NCBI GenBank assembly: GCA_035489715.1
Contig: DATHAP010000125.1
Span: 1-41,213 of the forward strand
From: Actinomycetes bacterium
GTDB taxonomy: Bacteria; Actinomycetota; Actinomycetes; JACCUZ01
Direction: 5' to 3'
DNA: 41,213 nt
Part shown: positions 16,930 to 24,856 of the stretch, in pieces
Layout of the letters: each line of letters starts with the position of its first letter
Position numbering within the stretch: the first letter of the stretch is position 1
Program-made: the position numbers and the translations under genes
Notes under the pieces: generated by a model
What the model was told of the DNA's origin: nothing
What the model saw: the letters and a program-made list of their open reading frames with translations, nothing else
Database searches by the model: none

Positions 16930-17627
16930 CGCTCGTCCTCCTCGGGCGCCCAGACCACCCCACCCAGCGAGCGCCGGCCGGTCGGCGGCGCCTCCGGCGC
17001 CGCGACCTCGGGCGTGACGGGCTCGGCCGGAGCCGGCTCCACGGGCTCGGCCGGAGCCGGCGCGGCTGCCTCGGCCTCACGACCGTGCCGGGACGGTCGC
17101 TCCGGCCCGGCTCCGGCCGCCGTCTTGGCCAGCGCCGCGGCAGCCGACTCCAGCTCCTTGGGGCGTACGCCGCTGTCGTCGTGCGCGGGTGGCGGCGGGA
17201 CGGTCGCCATCCACTCGCCGAGCCGCTCCTTGCCGTGGGTGAGGTCGCGGATGTCGAGCTCGGCGTACTCGAACTCCGGGGACCAGAACAGCGCGTCGAA
17301 GGGGCAGGCCTCGATGCAGATGCCGCAGTACATGCACAGCGAGAAGTCGATGTCGAAGCGGTCGAGGACGTTGCGCTGCCGCTCGCGGCCACCCGGCGGC
17401 GCAGGGATCGTCTCCTTGTGCGAGTCGATGTAGATGCACCAGTCGGGGCACTCACGGGCGCACAGCATGCAGACCGTGCAGTTCTCCTCGAGCAGGGCGA
17501 TCACCCCGCGGCTTCGCGGCGGCAGCTCCGGCTTGACGTCCGGGTACTGCCCGGTGACCGAGCGGCGGGTCATCGTCCGCATCGTGACGGCGAGGCCCTT
17601 GGCGAGCCCTGCACCCGGGATCTTCAC
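16926..17627 (-). CDS. nuoI: Second complex I, two-[4Fe-4S] ferredoxin-like subunit I
   Basis: The 233-residue NuoI/TYKY subunit has two complete [4Fe-4S] motifs, C50-C53-C56-C60 and C98-C101-C104-C108 (clusters N6a and N6b), plus an extra Cys at 64 (CPDWCIYI). After the family core (about residue 145) comes a tail of some 85 residues rich in Ala, Pro and Glu with PAPAEPV-type repeats, ending EEDER. The main-operon NuoI has 187 residues and no such tail. With NuoE, F and G absent, this subunit is the likely electron entry point and could accept electrons from a soluble ferredoxin; that is inference. GTG start 17627 in a GTGA overlap with nuoH. Confidence 0.93.
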   Translation of the reverse strand: MKIPGAGLAKGLAVTMRTMTRRSVTGQYPDVKPELPPRSRGVIALLEENCTVCMLCARECPDWCIYIDSHKETIPAPPGGRERQRNVLDRFDIDFSLCMYCGICIEACPFDALFWSPEFEYAELDIRDLTHGKERLGEWMATVPPPPAHDDSGVRPKELESAAAALAKTAAGAGPERPSRHGREAEAAAPAPAEPVEPAPAEPVTPEVAAPEAPPTGRRSLGGVVWAPEEDER

Positions 17628-18592
17628 GCGACCACCACCGCCACCACCCCCGTGAGAGCCAGCTGGCCCAGCGCCAGCGGCACGAGTCCCTGCCAGGCCA
17701 GCCGCTGCAGCTGGTCCTCACGCAGCCGCGGGTAGGCGACCCGCAGCCAGATCACCACGAAGGCCAGTGCCATCGTCTTGACCAGCGTCCACACGACACC
17801 GAGCGCCGGCAGCTCGTCGACGAACGGGCCCCGCCAGCCGCCCAGGAAGAGCACCGTCGTGAGCGCCGACAGCACGACGATGCCGGCGTACTCCGCGAGC
17901 AGGAACAGCGCGAAGCGCAGGCCGGTGTACTCCGTGTAGGCGCCGAAGATGATCTCCGAGTCGGCGACCGGCATGTCGAACGGCGGGCGCTGCAGCTCGG
18001 CCAGCCCGGCCACGAAGAACACGACCGCACCCGGCAGCTGCCAGACCAGCCACCACGGCTCCCACGCCTCGACGATCGCGGGCAGCGACAGGGTGCCCGC
18101 GGCCATCGCGACCGACGCCGCGGCCAGGATGAACGGCAGCTCGTAGGCCATCAGCTGGGCGGCCGAGCGGAGGCCGCCGAGCAGCGAGAACTTGTTGGCG
18201 CTCGCCCAGCCGGCCATCAGCGAGCCGAGGACGCCGATGCCCATCACGGCGAGGACGAAGAAGAGGCCGGCGTCGAGGTCGTGCCCGACCCAGTCCGGCC
18301 CGACCGGGATCGCGACCAGGACCACCAGGTAGGGGATCAGCGCGACCGCCGGCGCGAGCTTGAAGACGGTGCGGTCCGCCGCCGCCGGGACCACGTCCTC
18401 CTTCTGGGCGAACTTCACGCCGTCCGCGACCAGCTGGGCCCAGCCGTGGAACCCGCCGGCGTACATCGGCCCGAGCCGGCTCTGCATGTGGGCCATCGCC
18501 TTGTGCTCGGTCTGCCCGACGAGCAGCGGCAGCACGAGGAACGCGCCGAGCACCAGCACGATGCGCAGCACCACCTCGAGCGCCTCGGTCAC
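17624..18592 (-). CDS. nuoH: Second complex I, quinone-pocket membrane subunit H
   Basis: The 322-residue NuoH has eight or so membrane helices. Quinone-chamber motifs are present: [14 protein letters not shown], the loop [32 protein letters not shown], and the acidic loop [15 protein letters not shown]. The start is GTG 18592 in a GTGA overlap with the nuoC stop; an upstream frame extension lies inside nuoC. In ordinary nuo operons nuoD, nuoE, nuoF and nuoG lie between nuoC and nuoH, but here the two genes overlap by four bases, so nothing is missing from the assembly at this joint. Confidence 0.94.
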   Translation of the reverse strand: MTEALEVVLRIVLVLGAFLVLPLLVGQTEHKAMAHMQSRLGPMYAGGFHGWAQLVADGVKFAQKEDVVPAAADRTVFKLAPAVALIPYLVVLVAIPVGPDWVGHDLDAGLFFVLAVMGIGVLGSLMAGWASANKFSLLGGLRSAAQLMAYELPFILAAASVAMAAGTLSLPAIVEAWEPWWLVWQLPGAVVFFVAGLAELQRPPFDMPVADSEIIFGAYTEYTGLRFALFLLAEYAGIVVLSALTTVLFLGGWRGPFVDELPALGVVWTLVKTMALAFVVIWLRVAYPRLREDQLQRLAWQGLVPLALGQLALTGVVAVVVA

Positions 18593-19161
18593 GCCCCGTC
18601 CGCCCCCTCGTCCGACGGCTCGGCGGGTACGTCCGGCAGCCCGTCCGGGCGAGGTCCCCACACCGCGGGGTCGGGCACGCCGGGGGGCCGGGTCTTGCGC
18701 CGTCCGGGCGACGCACCGCCGTGGGCGTCGGCGTCGGACTCACCCGGCTCCTTGGCTCCCGGCCAGGCCTTGGCCGCCCGCGCGGCGAGCACGAAGTCCT
18801 TGCGCAGCGGGTGCCCCTCGAAGCCGTCGGGCAGCAGCAGCGGCCGGAGGTCGACGTGGCCGGCGAAGTCGATGCCGAACATCTCGTAGGTCTCACGCTC
18901 GTGCCAGGCCGCGCCGGCGAAGACACCGGTCACCGTCGGGAGGACCGGCTCGGCCGAGGGCACCCGGGTCCGCAGCAGCAGGTGCTCGCGCCGCTCCAGG
19001 CACCACAGGTGGGTCACCACGTCGAAGCCGGGCGCGTCGGTGTCGTCGAGCTGGTCGACCGCGGTGAGCCAGTCGAAGTAGTCGAACCCGCGGTCACGGG
19101 CCGCCGTGACCTCGGCCACCCACGCCTCCGGCGCGACGTCCACCTCGGCGGGGATGCTCAC
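18589..19161 (-). CDS. nuoC: Second complex I, 30-kDa subunit C
   Basis: The 190-residue NuoC carries the family core [15 protein letters not shown], then [19 protein letters not shown]. The C-terminal 50 residues are hydrophilic and Pro/Gly-rich. It is not a fused NuoCD: no 49-kDa domain follows. NuoC normally contacts NuoD and NuoB at the base of the peripheral arm, so its presence without NuoD in the same operon is odd and suggests it recruits a NuoD encoded elsewhere. GTG start 19161, GTGA overlap with nuoB. Confidence 0.93.
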   Translation of the reverse strand: MSIPAEVDVAPEAWVAEVTAARDRGFDYFDWLTAVDQLDDTDAPGFDVVTHLWCLERREHLLLRTRVPSAEPVLPTVTGVFAGAAWHERETYEMFGIDFAGHVDLRPLLLPDGFEGHPLRKDFVLAARAAKAWPGAKEPGESDADAHGGASPGRRKTRPPGVPDPAVWGPRPDGLPDVPAEPSDEGADGA

Positions 19162-19727
19162 TCGTCACCGACCGGGACGGTGGTGATCGGGCCGCGCACC
19201 GGGGTGGGGTGGTAGCGGTCGGCGAGGGACTCGCCGGCGATCTTCTCCTGCAGCTTGAGGATGCCCTGCAGCAGCGCTTCCGGGCGGGGCGGGCAGCCAG
19301 GCACGTAGACGTCGACCGGGACGATCTGGTCGACGCCCTTGGTCACGCAGTAGGAGTCCCAGTAGGGCCCGCCCGAGTTGGAGCACGCCCCGAAGGAGAT
19401 GACGTACTTGGGCTCGGGCATCTGGTCGTACAGCCGCTTCACGGCGGGCGCCATTTTGTCGGTGACGGTGCCGCTGACGACCATCAGGTCGGCCTGCCGC
19501 GGCCCCGGGGCGAACGGGATCACGCCGAGGCGGATGAAGTCGTGGCGGGACATCGACGAGGCGATGAACTCGATCGCGCAGCAGGCCAGGCCGAAGTTGA
19601 ACACCCACAAGCTGTAGCGGCGCCCCCAGTTGAGGACCAGCCGCATCGGCTCCGGGGCCGCCCGCTGCAGCGCCCCGACCGACGGGGGGCCGACTGATGG
19701 CGACGGCAGGTCGACGGCGCCGCTCAC
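19158..19727 (-). CDS. nuoB: Second complex I, N2-cluster subunit B
   Basis: The 189-residue NuoB/PSST subunit has all four ligands of cluster N2: the adjacent Cys49-Cys50 (GLACCAIEF), Cys115 (FGACSNSGG) and Cys145 ([10 protein letters not shown]). N2 passes electrons to the quinone held at the NuoB/NuoD interface in known complexes. The GTG at 19727 overlaps the nuoA stop (GTGA). With intact N2 ligands the subunit is expected to be functional. Confidence 0.95.
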   Translation of the reverse strand: MSGAVDLPSPSVGPPSVGALQRAAPEPMRLVLNWGRRYSLWVFNFGLACCAIEFIASSMSRHDFIRLGVIPFAPGPRQADLMVVSGTVTDKMAPAVKRLYDQMPEPKYVISFGACSNSGGPYWDSYCVTKGVDQIVPVDVYVPGCPPRPEALLQGILKLQEKIAGESLADRYHPTPVRGPITTVPVGDE

Positions 19728-20095
19728 GACCACGTCAGCACCCCCTTGCGCCAGGCGTAGAGCAGGCCGACTGCGAGGAACCCGATGAAGACGAACATCT
19801 CCACCAGCGTCGTGACGCCGTAGCCCGGCGCGGCGAAGATCGTCGCCCACGGGAAGAGGTAGACCGCGTCGACGGCGAAGATCACGTAGAGGTAGGCGTA
19901 GACGTAGTAGCGCACGTGGCTCTGCGCCCAGCCCTCGCCGACCGGGTCGACCCCGCACTCGTAGGTCAGGGACTTGCCGACGCCCGGCACCGACGGCGCC
20001 AGCAGTCGGTTGGCCGTGAACGCGACGGTCACGAAGACCACGCCGACCAGCAGGACCAGCCCGACCAGGGCGTAGCCGCCGTAGAAGCCGTCCAC
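19724..20095 (-). CDS. nuoA: Second complex I, membrane subunit A
   Basis: The 123-residue NuoA has three membrane helices, with the family segment [32 protein letters not shown] and the conserved acidic residue in [11 protein letters not shown]. It is the first gene of the minus-strand cluster. GTG 20095 is preceded by GAGGAGG about 9 bases upstream, the strongest ribosome-binding site of this operon and therefore where translation begins; the downstream genes are coupled by overlaps. Confidence 0.95.
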   Translation of the reverse strand: MDGFYGGYALVGLVLLVGVVFVTVAFTANRLLAPSVPGVGKSLTYECGVDPVGEGWAQSHVRYYVYAYLYVIFAVDAVYLFPWATIFAAPGYGVTTLVEMFVFIGFLAVGLLYAWRKGVLTWS

Positions 20096-20185
20096 CGCTG
20101 CTGCCTCCTCGATCTCGCTCGTCGATCTCGGCGCAAGCCGGAGTCTAGGGGGCGTTGCAACCTACGCTGACGTAACCTGGGAGGC
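20096..20185. promoter_or_regulatory. Divergent nuoA/korA promoter region
   Basis: Only 90 bases separate the two operons, so one regulator could control both. TAACCT (20173–20178) is a -10 candidate for korA and would start the message at or next to its GTG. TAGACT on the minus strand (about 20147–20142) is a -10 candidate for nuoA. Also seen are an 8-bp palindrome GTTGCAAC (20154–20161) and a direct repeat TCGATCTCG (20109–20117 and 20122–20130) in the nuoA leader. Confidence 0.45.
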
Positions 20186-22069
20186 GTGCCACCAGCGAAG
20201 CACGTGGAGCAGCGCGACCGGGTGATCATCCGGTTCGCGGGCGACTCCGGTGACGGGATGCAGCTGACCGGCGACCGCTTCACGACGGAGACCGCGTCGT
20301 TCGGCAACGACCTGTCGACGCTGCCCGATTTCCCCGCCGAGATCCGGGCGCCGGCCGGGACCCTGCCCGGCGTCTCGGCCTTCCAGCTGCACTTCGCCGA
20401 CCACGACATCATGACGCCGGGGGACCGGCCGGACGTGCTGGTCGCGATGAACCCGGCGGCCCTCAAGGCCAACCTCGGCGACCTCGCCCGGGGCGCCGAC
20501 GTGATCGTCAACACCGACGAGTTCACCGGCCGCAACCTGACCCGCGTCGGCTACGCCGCCAACCCGCTCGAGGACGGCTCCCTCGAGGCCTACAACGTGC
20601 ACCCGATCGCGCTGACCTCGATGACGGTCGAGGCGCTCAAGGGCTTCGACATCACCAAGAAGGAGGCCGAGCGCGCCAAGAACATGTTCGCGCTGGGCCT
20701 GCTCTCCTGGCTCTACAACCGCCCGACCGAGGGCACCGTGCGGTTCCTCAAGGCCAAGTTCGCCCGCAACGAGGCGATCATGCAGGCCAACCTCACCGCC
20801 TTCGAGGCGGGCTGGTCCTTCGGCGAGACGACCGAGGACTTCTCGGTGTCGTACGAGATCAAGCCGGCCCGGCTGCCGACCGGGACCTACCGCAACATCT
20901 CCGGCAACCTCGCCCTGTCCTACGGGCTGGTCGCCGCCTCGCAGCGCACCGGACTGCCGCTCTTCCTGGGCTCCTACCCGATCACCCCGGCCTCCGACAT
21001 CCTGCACGAGCTGAGCAAGCACAAGCGGTTCGGCGTGCGGACCTTCCAGGCCGAGGACGAGATCGCGGCCGTCGGTGCGGCGCTGGGCGCGGCGTACGGC
21101 GGCTCGCTCGCGGTCACCTCGACCTCGGGCCCCGGGCTGGCCCTGAAGGCCGAGACGATCGGGCTCGGCGTGTCGCTGGAGCTGCCGCTGATCGTCGTCG
21201 ACGTGCAGCGCGCCGGTCCGTCGACCGGCATGCCGACCAAGACCGAGCAGGCCGACCTGCTGCAGGCGATGTTCGGCCGCAACGGCGAGGCACCGGTGCC
21301 GATCGTGGCGCCGCGCTCGCCCGCCGACTGCTTCGACACCGCCCTGGAGGCGGCCCGGATCGCGACCGCCTTCCGGGTGCCGGTCATCCTGCTCTCCGAC
21401 GGCTACCTCGCCAACGGCTCCGAGCCGTGGCTGGTCCCGACCGTCGACGAGCTGCCCGACCTGCGGGTGGCCTTCGCGACCGAGCCCAACGGCGAGGAGG
21501 ACGGCCAGCCGGTCTTCCAGCCCTACCTGCGCGACCCGGAGACGCTGGCCCGGCCGTGGGCCGTCCCGGGCACCGCCGGGCTGGAGCACCGGATCGGCGG
21601 CATCGAGAAGGCCGACATCACCGGCAACATCTCCTACGACCCGGCCAACCACGACTTCATGGTCCGCACCCGGCAGGCCAAGGTCGAGGCGGTGGCCGCG
21701 ACGATCCCGCCGCTCGAGGTCGAGGACCCGTCGGGGCACGCCCGGGTGCTCGTCCTGGGCTGGGGGTCGACGTACGGCCCGATCGGCGCCGCCTGCCGAC
21801 GGGTGCGCAGCGCCGGCGGCGTGGTCGCCCAGACGCACCTGCGCCACCTCAACCCTTTCCCGGCCGACCTGGGCGAGGTTCTGCGCCGCTACGACAAGGT
21901 GCTCGTCCCGGAGATGAACCTCGGCTACGGCTTCGGCGGCCAGCTGGCAATGCTGGTCCGCGCCAAGTACCTCGTCGACGCCATCGGCTACAACCAGATC
22001 CGTGGGCTGCCCTTCAAGGCGGAGGAGCTCGCGACCGTCATCACCAACGTGATCGAGGACCTTCAGTGA
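20186..22069 (+). CDS. korA: 2-oxoacid:ferredoxin oxidoreductase, fused gamma–alpha subunit
   Basis: The 627-residue KorA has an N-terminal gamma domain (about residues 10–190, RVIIRFAGDSGDGMQLTG). The alpha (pyrimidine-binding) domain follows, with YPITPASD near residue 263, FQAEDEIAAVGAALGAAYGG, TSTSGPGLALKAE and GPSTGMPTKTEQADL. A C-terminal transketolase-like domain ends at FKAEELATVI. With KorB it oxidatively decarboxylates a 2-oxoacid, most likely 2-oxoglutarate, to the CoA ester and reduces ferredoxin; the same two-subunit form exists in Mycobacterium. The GTG at 20186 has a GGGAGG only one base before it, too close for use, and TAACCT at leaderless distance, so leaderless initiation is likely. 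GTG 20204 is the alternative. Confidence 0.93.
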   Translation: MPPAKHVEQRDRVIIRFAGDSGDGMQLTGDRFTTETASFGNDLSTLPDFPAEIRAPAGTLPGVSAFQLHFADHDIMTPGDRPDVLVAMNPAALKANLGDLARGADVIVNTDEFTGRNLTRVGYAANPLEDGSLEAYNVHPIALTSMTVEALKGFDITKKEAERAKNMFALGLLSWLYNRPTEGTVRFLKAKFARNEAIMQANLTAFEAGWSFGETTEDFSVSYEIKPARLPTGTYRNISGNLALSYGLVAASQRTGLPLFLGSYPITPASDILHELSKHKRFGVRTFQAEDEIAAVGAALGAAYGGSLAVTSTSGPGLALKAETIGLGVSLELPLIVVDVQRAGPSTGMPTKTEQADLLQAMFGRNGEAPVPIVAPRSPADCFDTALEAARIATAFRVPVILLSDGYLANGSEPWLVPTVDELPDLRVAFATEPNGEEDGQPVFQPYLRDPETLARPWAVPGTAGLEHRIGGIEKADITGNISYDPANHDFMVRTRQAKVEAVAATIPPLEVEDPSGHARVLVLGWGSTYGPIGAACRRVRSAGGVVAQTHLRHLNPFPADLGEVLRRYDKVLVPEMNLGYGFGGQLAMLVRAKYLVDAIGYNQIRGLPFKAEELATVITNVIEDLQ

Positions 22070-23142
22070 GCGCCGTTCCGAACCAGCCCTACCCGTCGCT
22101 GTCGCTGGTGCCCAAGGCTCCCGAGAAGCAGTCGGCCAAGGACTTCAAGACCGACCAGGAGGTCCGCTGGTGCCCGGGCTGCGGCGACTACGCGATCCTC
22201 GCGGCCGTCCAGTCGTTCATGCCGACGCTCGGCCTGGCGCGCGAGAACATCGTCTTCGTGTCGGGGATCGGCTGCTCGTCGCGCTTCCCGTACTACATGG
22301 ACACCTTCGGGATGCACTCGATCCACGGCCGCGCGCCGGCGATCGCAACCGGCCTGGCGGCGTCGCGGCCCGACCTGTCCGTGTGGGTGGTGACCGGTGA
22401 CGGCGACGCGCTGTCCATCGGCGGCAACCACCTGATCCACGCGCTGCGCCGCAACGTGAACCTGAAGATCCTGCTGTTCAACAACCGGATCTACGGCCTC
22501 ACCAAGGGTCAGTACTCCCCCACCTCCGAGCTCGGCAAGATCACCAAGTCCACGCCGATGGGCTCGCTGGACTCGCCCTTCAACCCGGTGTCGCTCGCAC
22601 TCGGGGCCGAGGCGTCCTTCGTGGCCCGCTCGATCGACTCGGACCGCAAGCACCTGACGTCGGTCCTGCAGGCGGCAGCGGCGCACCGCGGCACGGCGCT
22701 GGTCGAGATCTACCAGAACTGCAACATCTTCAACGACAACGCCTTCGAGCCGCTCAAGGACCCAGGCACCCGCGACGACTTCACCATCCGGCTCGAGCAC
22801 GGGCAGCCCATCACCTGGGGCGCCGACAGCGGCCAGGGCGTCGTCCGTGACCACGACCAGGCGCTCAAGGTCGTGGACGTCGCCTCGGTCGACCCGGCCG
22901 AGCTCGTCGTGCACGACGCGCACGCCGACGACCCGTCCCACGCGTTCGACCTGAGCCGGCTGGCGGACATCTCGCTGGCCCGCACCCCGATCGGCGTCTT
23001 CCGGGACATCGACCGGCCGGTCTACGACGACCTGATGCGCGAGCAGATCGAGCGCAGCCAGCAGCCCGGCACCACCCCGGGCAGCGGGGACGACGCCCTG
23101 GCTTCGCTGCTGGCCGGCTCGGACACCTGGACCGTGTCCTGA
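22066..23142 (+). CDS. korB: 2-oxoacid:ferredoxin oxidoreductase, beta (TPP-binding, FeS) subunit
   Basis: The 358-residue KorB has CPGCGD at residue 36, giving two of the [4Fe-4S] ligands. GIGCSSRFPYY and a later NCNIFND supply others. The thiamine-diphosphate motif is GDGDALSIGGNH (near residue 111) through NNRIYGLTKGQYSPTS. It is cytoplasmic, binds TPP and passes electrons through its cluster to ferredoxin. GTG 22066 overlaps the korA stop (GTGA), which supports equal amounts of the two subunits. The gene continues by overlap into rarD. Confidence 0.95.
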   Translation: MSAVPNQPYPSLSLVPKAPEKQSAKDFKTDQEVRWCPGCGDYAILAAVQSFMPTLGLARENIVFVSGIGCSSRFPYYMDTFGMHSIHGRAPAIATGLAASRPDLSVWVVTGDGDALSIGGNHLIHALRRNVNLKILLFNNRIYGLTKGQYSPTSELGKITKSTPMGSLDSPFNPVSLALGAEASFVARSIDSDRKHLTSVLQAAAAHRGTALVEIYQNCNIFNDNAFEPLKDPGTRDDFTIRLEHGQPITWGADSGQGVVRDHDQALKVVDVASVDPAELVVHDAHADDPSHAFDLSRLADISLARTPIGVFRDIDRPVYDDLMREQIERSQQPGTTPGSGDDALASLLAGSDTWTVS

Positions 23143-24086
23143 CCGACGAGCCCCGCACGGAGGCTCGGCGGGGGCTCCTCTACGGCGTCGCCTGCTACCT
23201 GATCTGGGGGCTCTTCCCGCTCTACTGGCCGCTGCTCGAGCCGGCCGGGGCGGTGGAGATCATGGCCCACCGGGTCGTCTGGTCCCTGGTCTTCGTGCTC
23301 GTCGTCCTGACCGTCCGCCGCCGGTGGGAGTGGGTCCAGCCCCTGCTCGCCGACCGGGCCACCATGGTCAGGCTGTCGCTGGCGGCCGTCCTGATCGCCG
23401 CCAACTGGGCGCTCTACATCTGGGGCGTCAACAACGAGCACGTCGTCGAGACGTCGCTGGGCTACTTCGTCAACCCGGTCGTGACGGTCCTGCTCGGCGT
23501 GCTGGTCCTGCACGAGCGGCTGCGCCGGCTGCAGTGGGCGGCGGTCGCGGTCGGTGCGGCCGCGGTGGTGGTGCTGACCGTCGAATACGGCCGGCCGCCG
23601 TGGATCGCGCTGGGACTGGCCGGGTCGTTCGCGACGTACGGCCTGCTGAAGAAGCAGGTCGGCCCATACGTCGGCGCCCTGGAGTCGCTGACCGTCGAGA
23701 CCGCCGTCATCGCGCTGCCGGCGCTGGGCTTCCTGGTCGCGCTGGAGCTGCGCGGCGACGGTCAGCTGGGGCACTCCGGGGTCGGGCACGGGCTGCTGCT
23801 CGCGTCCGCTGGAGTGGTGACCGCGGTGCCGCTGATCTTCTTCGCGGCAGCCGCCCGACGGGTCCCGCTGAGCATCCTGGGCCTGCTGCAGTACCTGACG
23901 CCGGTCCTGCAGTTCCTCCTCGGCGTGCTGCTCTACCAGGAGCCGATGCCCGCGTCGCGCCTCGCCGGCTTCACGCTGATCTGGGCCGCCCTCGCCCTGC
24001 TCACCTTCGACAGCCTGCGCCACCGACGGCGCTCGACCCGCCGGGAGCCCGAGCCCGGACCGGAGTCGGTCGAGATCCTGGCCTGA
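23139..24086 (+). CDS. rarD: RarD/EamA-family transporter with probable CTG start
   Basis: The 315-residue protein has ten membrane helices, of the DMT superfamily RarD type. The N-terminus reads TDEPRTEARRGLLYGVACYL and then IWGLFPLYWPLLEPAGAVEI, which is the usual RarD opening. No ATG, GTG or TTG lies in frame before it. The first in-frame one, GTG 23253, would delete the first helix and the conserved FPLYWPLL. CTG 23139 forms a CTGA overlap with the korB stop, the same coupling used throughout the window, so I take it as the start. RarD proteins are putative exporters or chloramphenicol-sensitivity transporters of unknown substrate, and a link to KorAB is not evident. Confidence 0.85.
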   Translation: MTDEPRTEARRGLLYGVACYLIWGLFPLYWPLLEPAGAVEIMAHRVVWSLVFVLVVLTVRRRWEWVQPLLADRATMVRLSLAAVLIAANWALYIWGVNNEHVVETSLGYFVNPVVTVLLGVLVLHERLRRLQWAAVAVGAAAVVVLTVEYGRPPWIALGLAGSFATYGLLKKQVGPYVGALESLTVETAVIALPALGFLVALELRGDGQLGHSGVGHGLLLASAGVVTAVPLIFFAAAARRVPLSILGLLQYLTPVLQFLLGVLLYQEPMPASRLAGFTLIWAALALLTFDSLRHRRRSTRREPEPGPESVEILA

Positions 24087-24174
24087 TCGTGATGACGACG
24101 GCGGCGGCGGATGAACCACCCACGGTGGTCGCTCCGTGTACCTGGACGACACAGTCCAGCGAACGGAGAACACC

Positions 24175-24732
24175 ATGTCGATCCACGTCTCGAGGTCAGG
24201 CAGCCGGCTCGCCGGGGCAGCTGGCGTACTCGCTGCCGGGCTCCTGCTCGCCGCGTGCGGCGGCGGGTCGGGCTACGGCGGCTCGGACGACGCCGACAGC
24301 CCCTCCGCCTCGACCCAGGCCGCACAGAAGGCCGGCGGCGGGCAGACCGTCCGGACCGGCGACACGGAGTACGGCGACGTCCTGGTGGACGCGAACGGCA
24401 TGACGCTGTACGTGTTCGACGCCGACTCGCCGGGCACGTCGACCTGCACGGGCAGCTGCCTGGAGTACTGGCCGGTCGCCGAGGCGTCCGGCACCGTGAG
24501 CCACGCGGCGGACGTGACGGCGGAGCTGTCGACCATCACCCGCGACGACGGCACCACCCAGCTGACGGTCGACGGGTGGCCGGCCTACACCTACGCCGCG
24601 GACTCCGGGCCCGGCAAGGCGACCGGTCAGGGCACGAACCTCTCCGGCGGGCTCTGGTGGGTCATCTCCCCTTCCGGCTCGAAGATCACGACCACGGATG
24701 ACGACGACACGGGCGTCGGCGGCGGCTACTGA
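24175..24732 (+). CDS. Lipoprotein with secreted-repeat (Lipoprotein_15) domains
   Basis: The 185-residue precursor has a lipoprotein signal (GLLLAAC, lipidated Cys28), then a Gly/Ser/Asp linker (to about residue 60). Two repeats of the PF03640 type follow: VLVDANGMTLYVFDADSPG with CTGSCLEYWPV, and LTVDGWPAYTYAADSGPG with GGLWWVISPSG. It is anchored outside the membrane; the function of this family is unknown. I chose ATG 24175 because GGAGAA lies 6 bases upstream and the signal peptide starts properly. The 88 bases after rarD contain its leader and no other gene. Confidence 0.9.
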   Translation: MSIHVSRSGSRLAGAAGVLAAGLLLAACGGGSGYGGSDDADSPSASTQAAQKAGGGQTVRTGDTEYGDVLVDANGMTLYVFDADSPGTSTCTGSCLEYWPVAEASGTVSHAADVTAELSTITRDDGTTQLTVDGWPAYTYAADSGPGKATGQGTNLSGGLWWVISPSGSKITTTDDDDTGVGGGY

Positions 24733-24812
24733 GCGTCCGCGGCCTGATCGTCGTGAGCTCCGGCCTCCCCGCGCAGTTGCGCGGGCCGAGCGTGGATGCA
24801 TTCGGCGCCGAC

Positions 24813-24847
24813 GGTCACCCCGGCTTGGAGCGGGGTGACCGTAGGGT
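24813..24847. promoter_or_regulatory. Perfect palindrome and -10 box in front of otsA
   Basis: GGTCACCCCG (24813–24822) and CGGGGTGACC (24831–24840) are exact inverted copies around an 8-base spacer. TAGGGT (24842–24847) follows, a -10 candidate ten bases before the ATG. The palindrome would then cover the -35 to -12 zone and act as an operator. The alternative, an mRNA hairpin terminator for the lipoprotein gene, is weaker because no U tract follows. Confidence 0.55.
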
Positions 24848-24856
24848 GAGGGGGAT

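Noticed and set aside
18589-19161. Fused NuoCD at the nuoC position of the second cluster
   Set aside because: The protein has only 190 residues and ends with a short hydrophilic tail. No 49-kDa subunit sequence follows before nuoH.
23253-24086. Shorter rarD start at GTG 23253
   Set aside because: It would remove the first membrane helix and conserved FPLYWPLL sequence that is present and in frame upstream.
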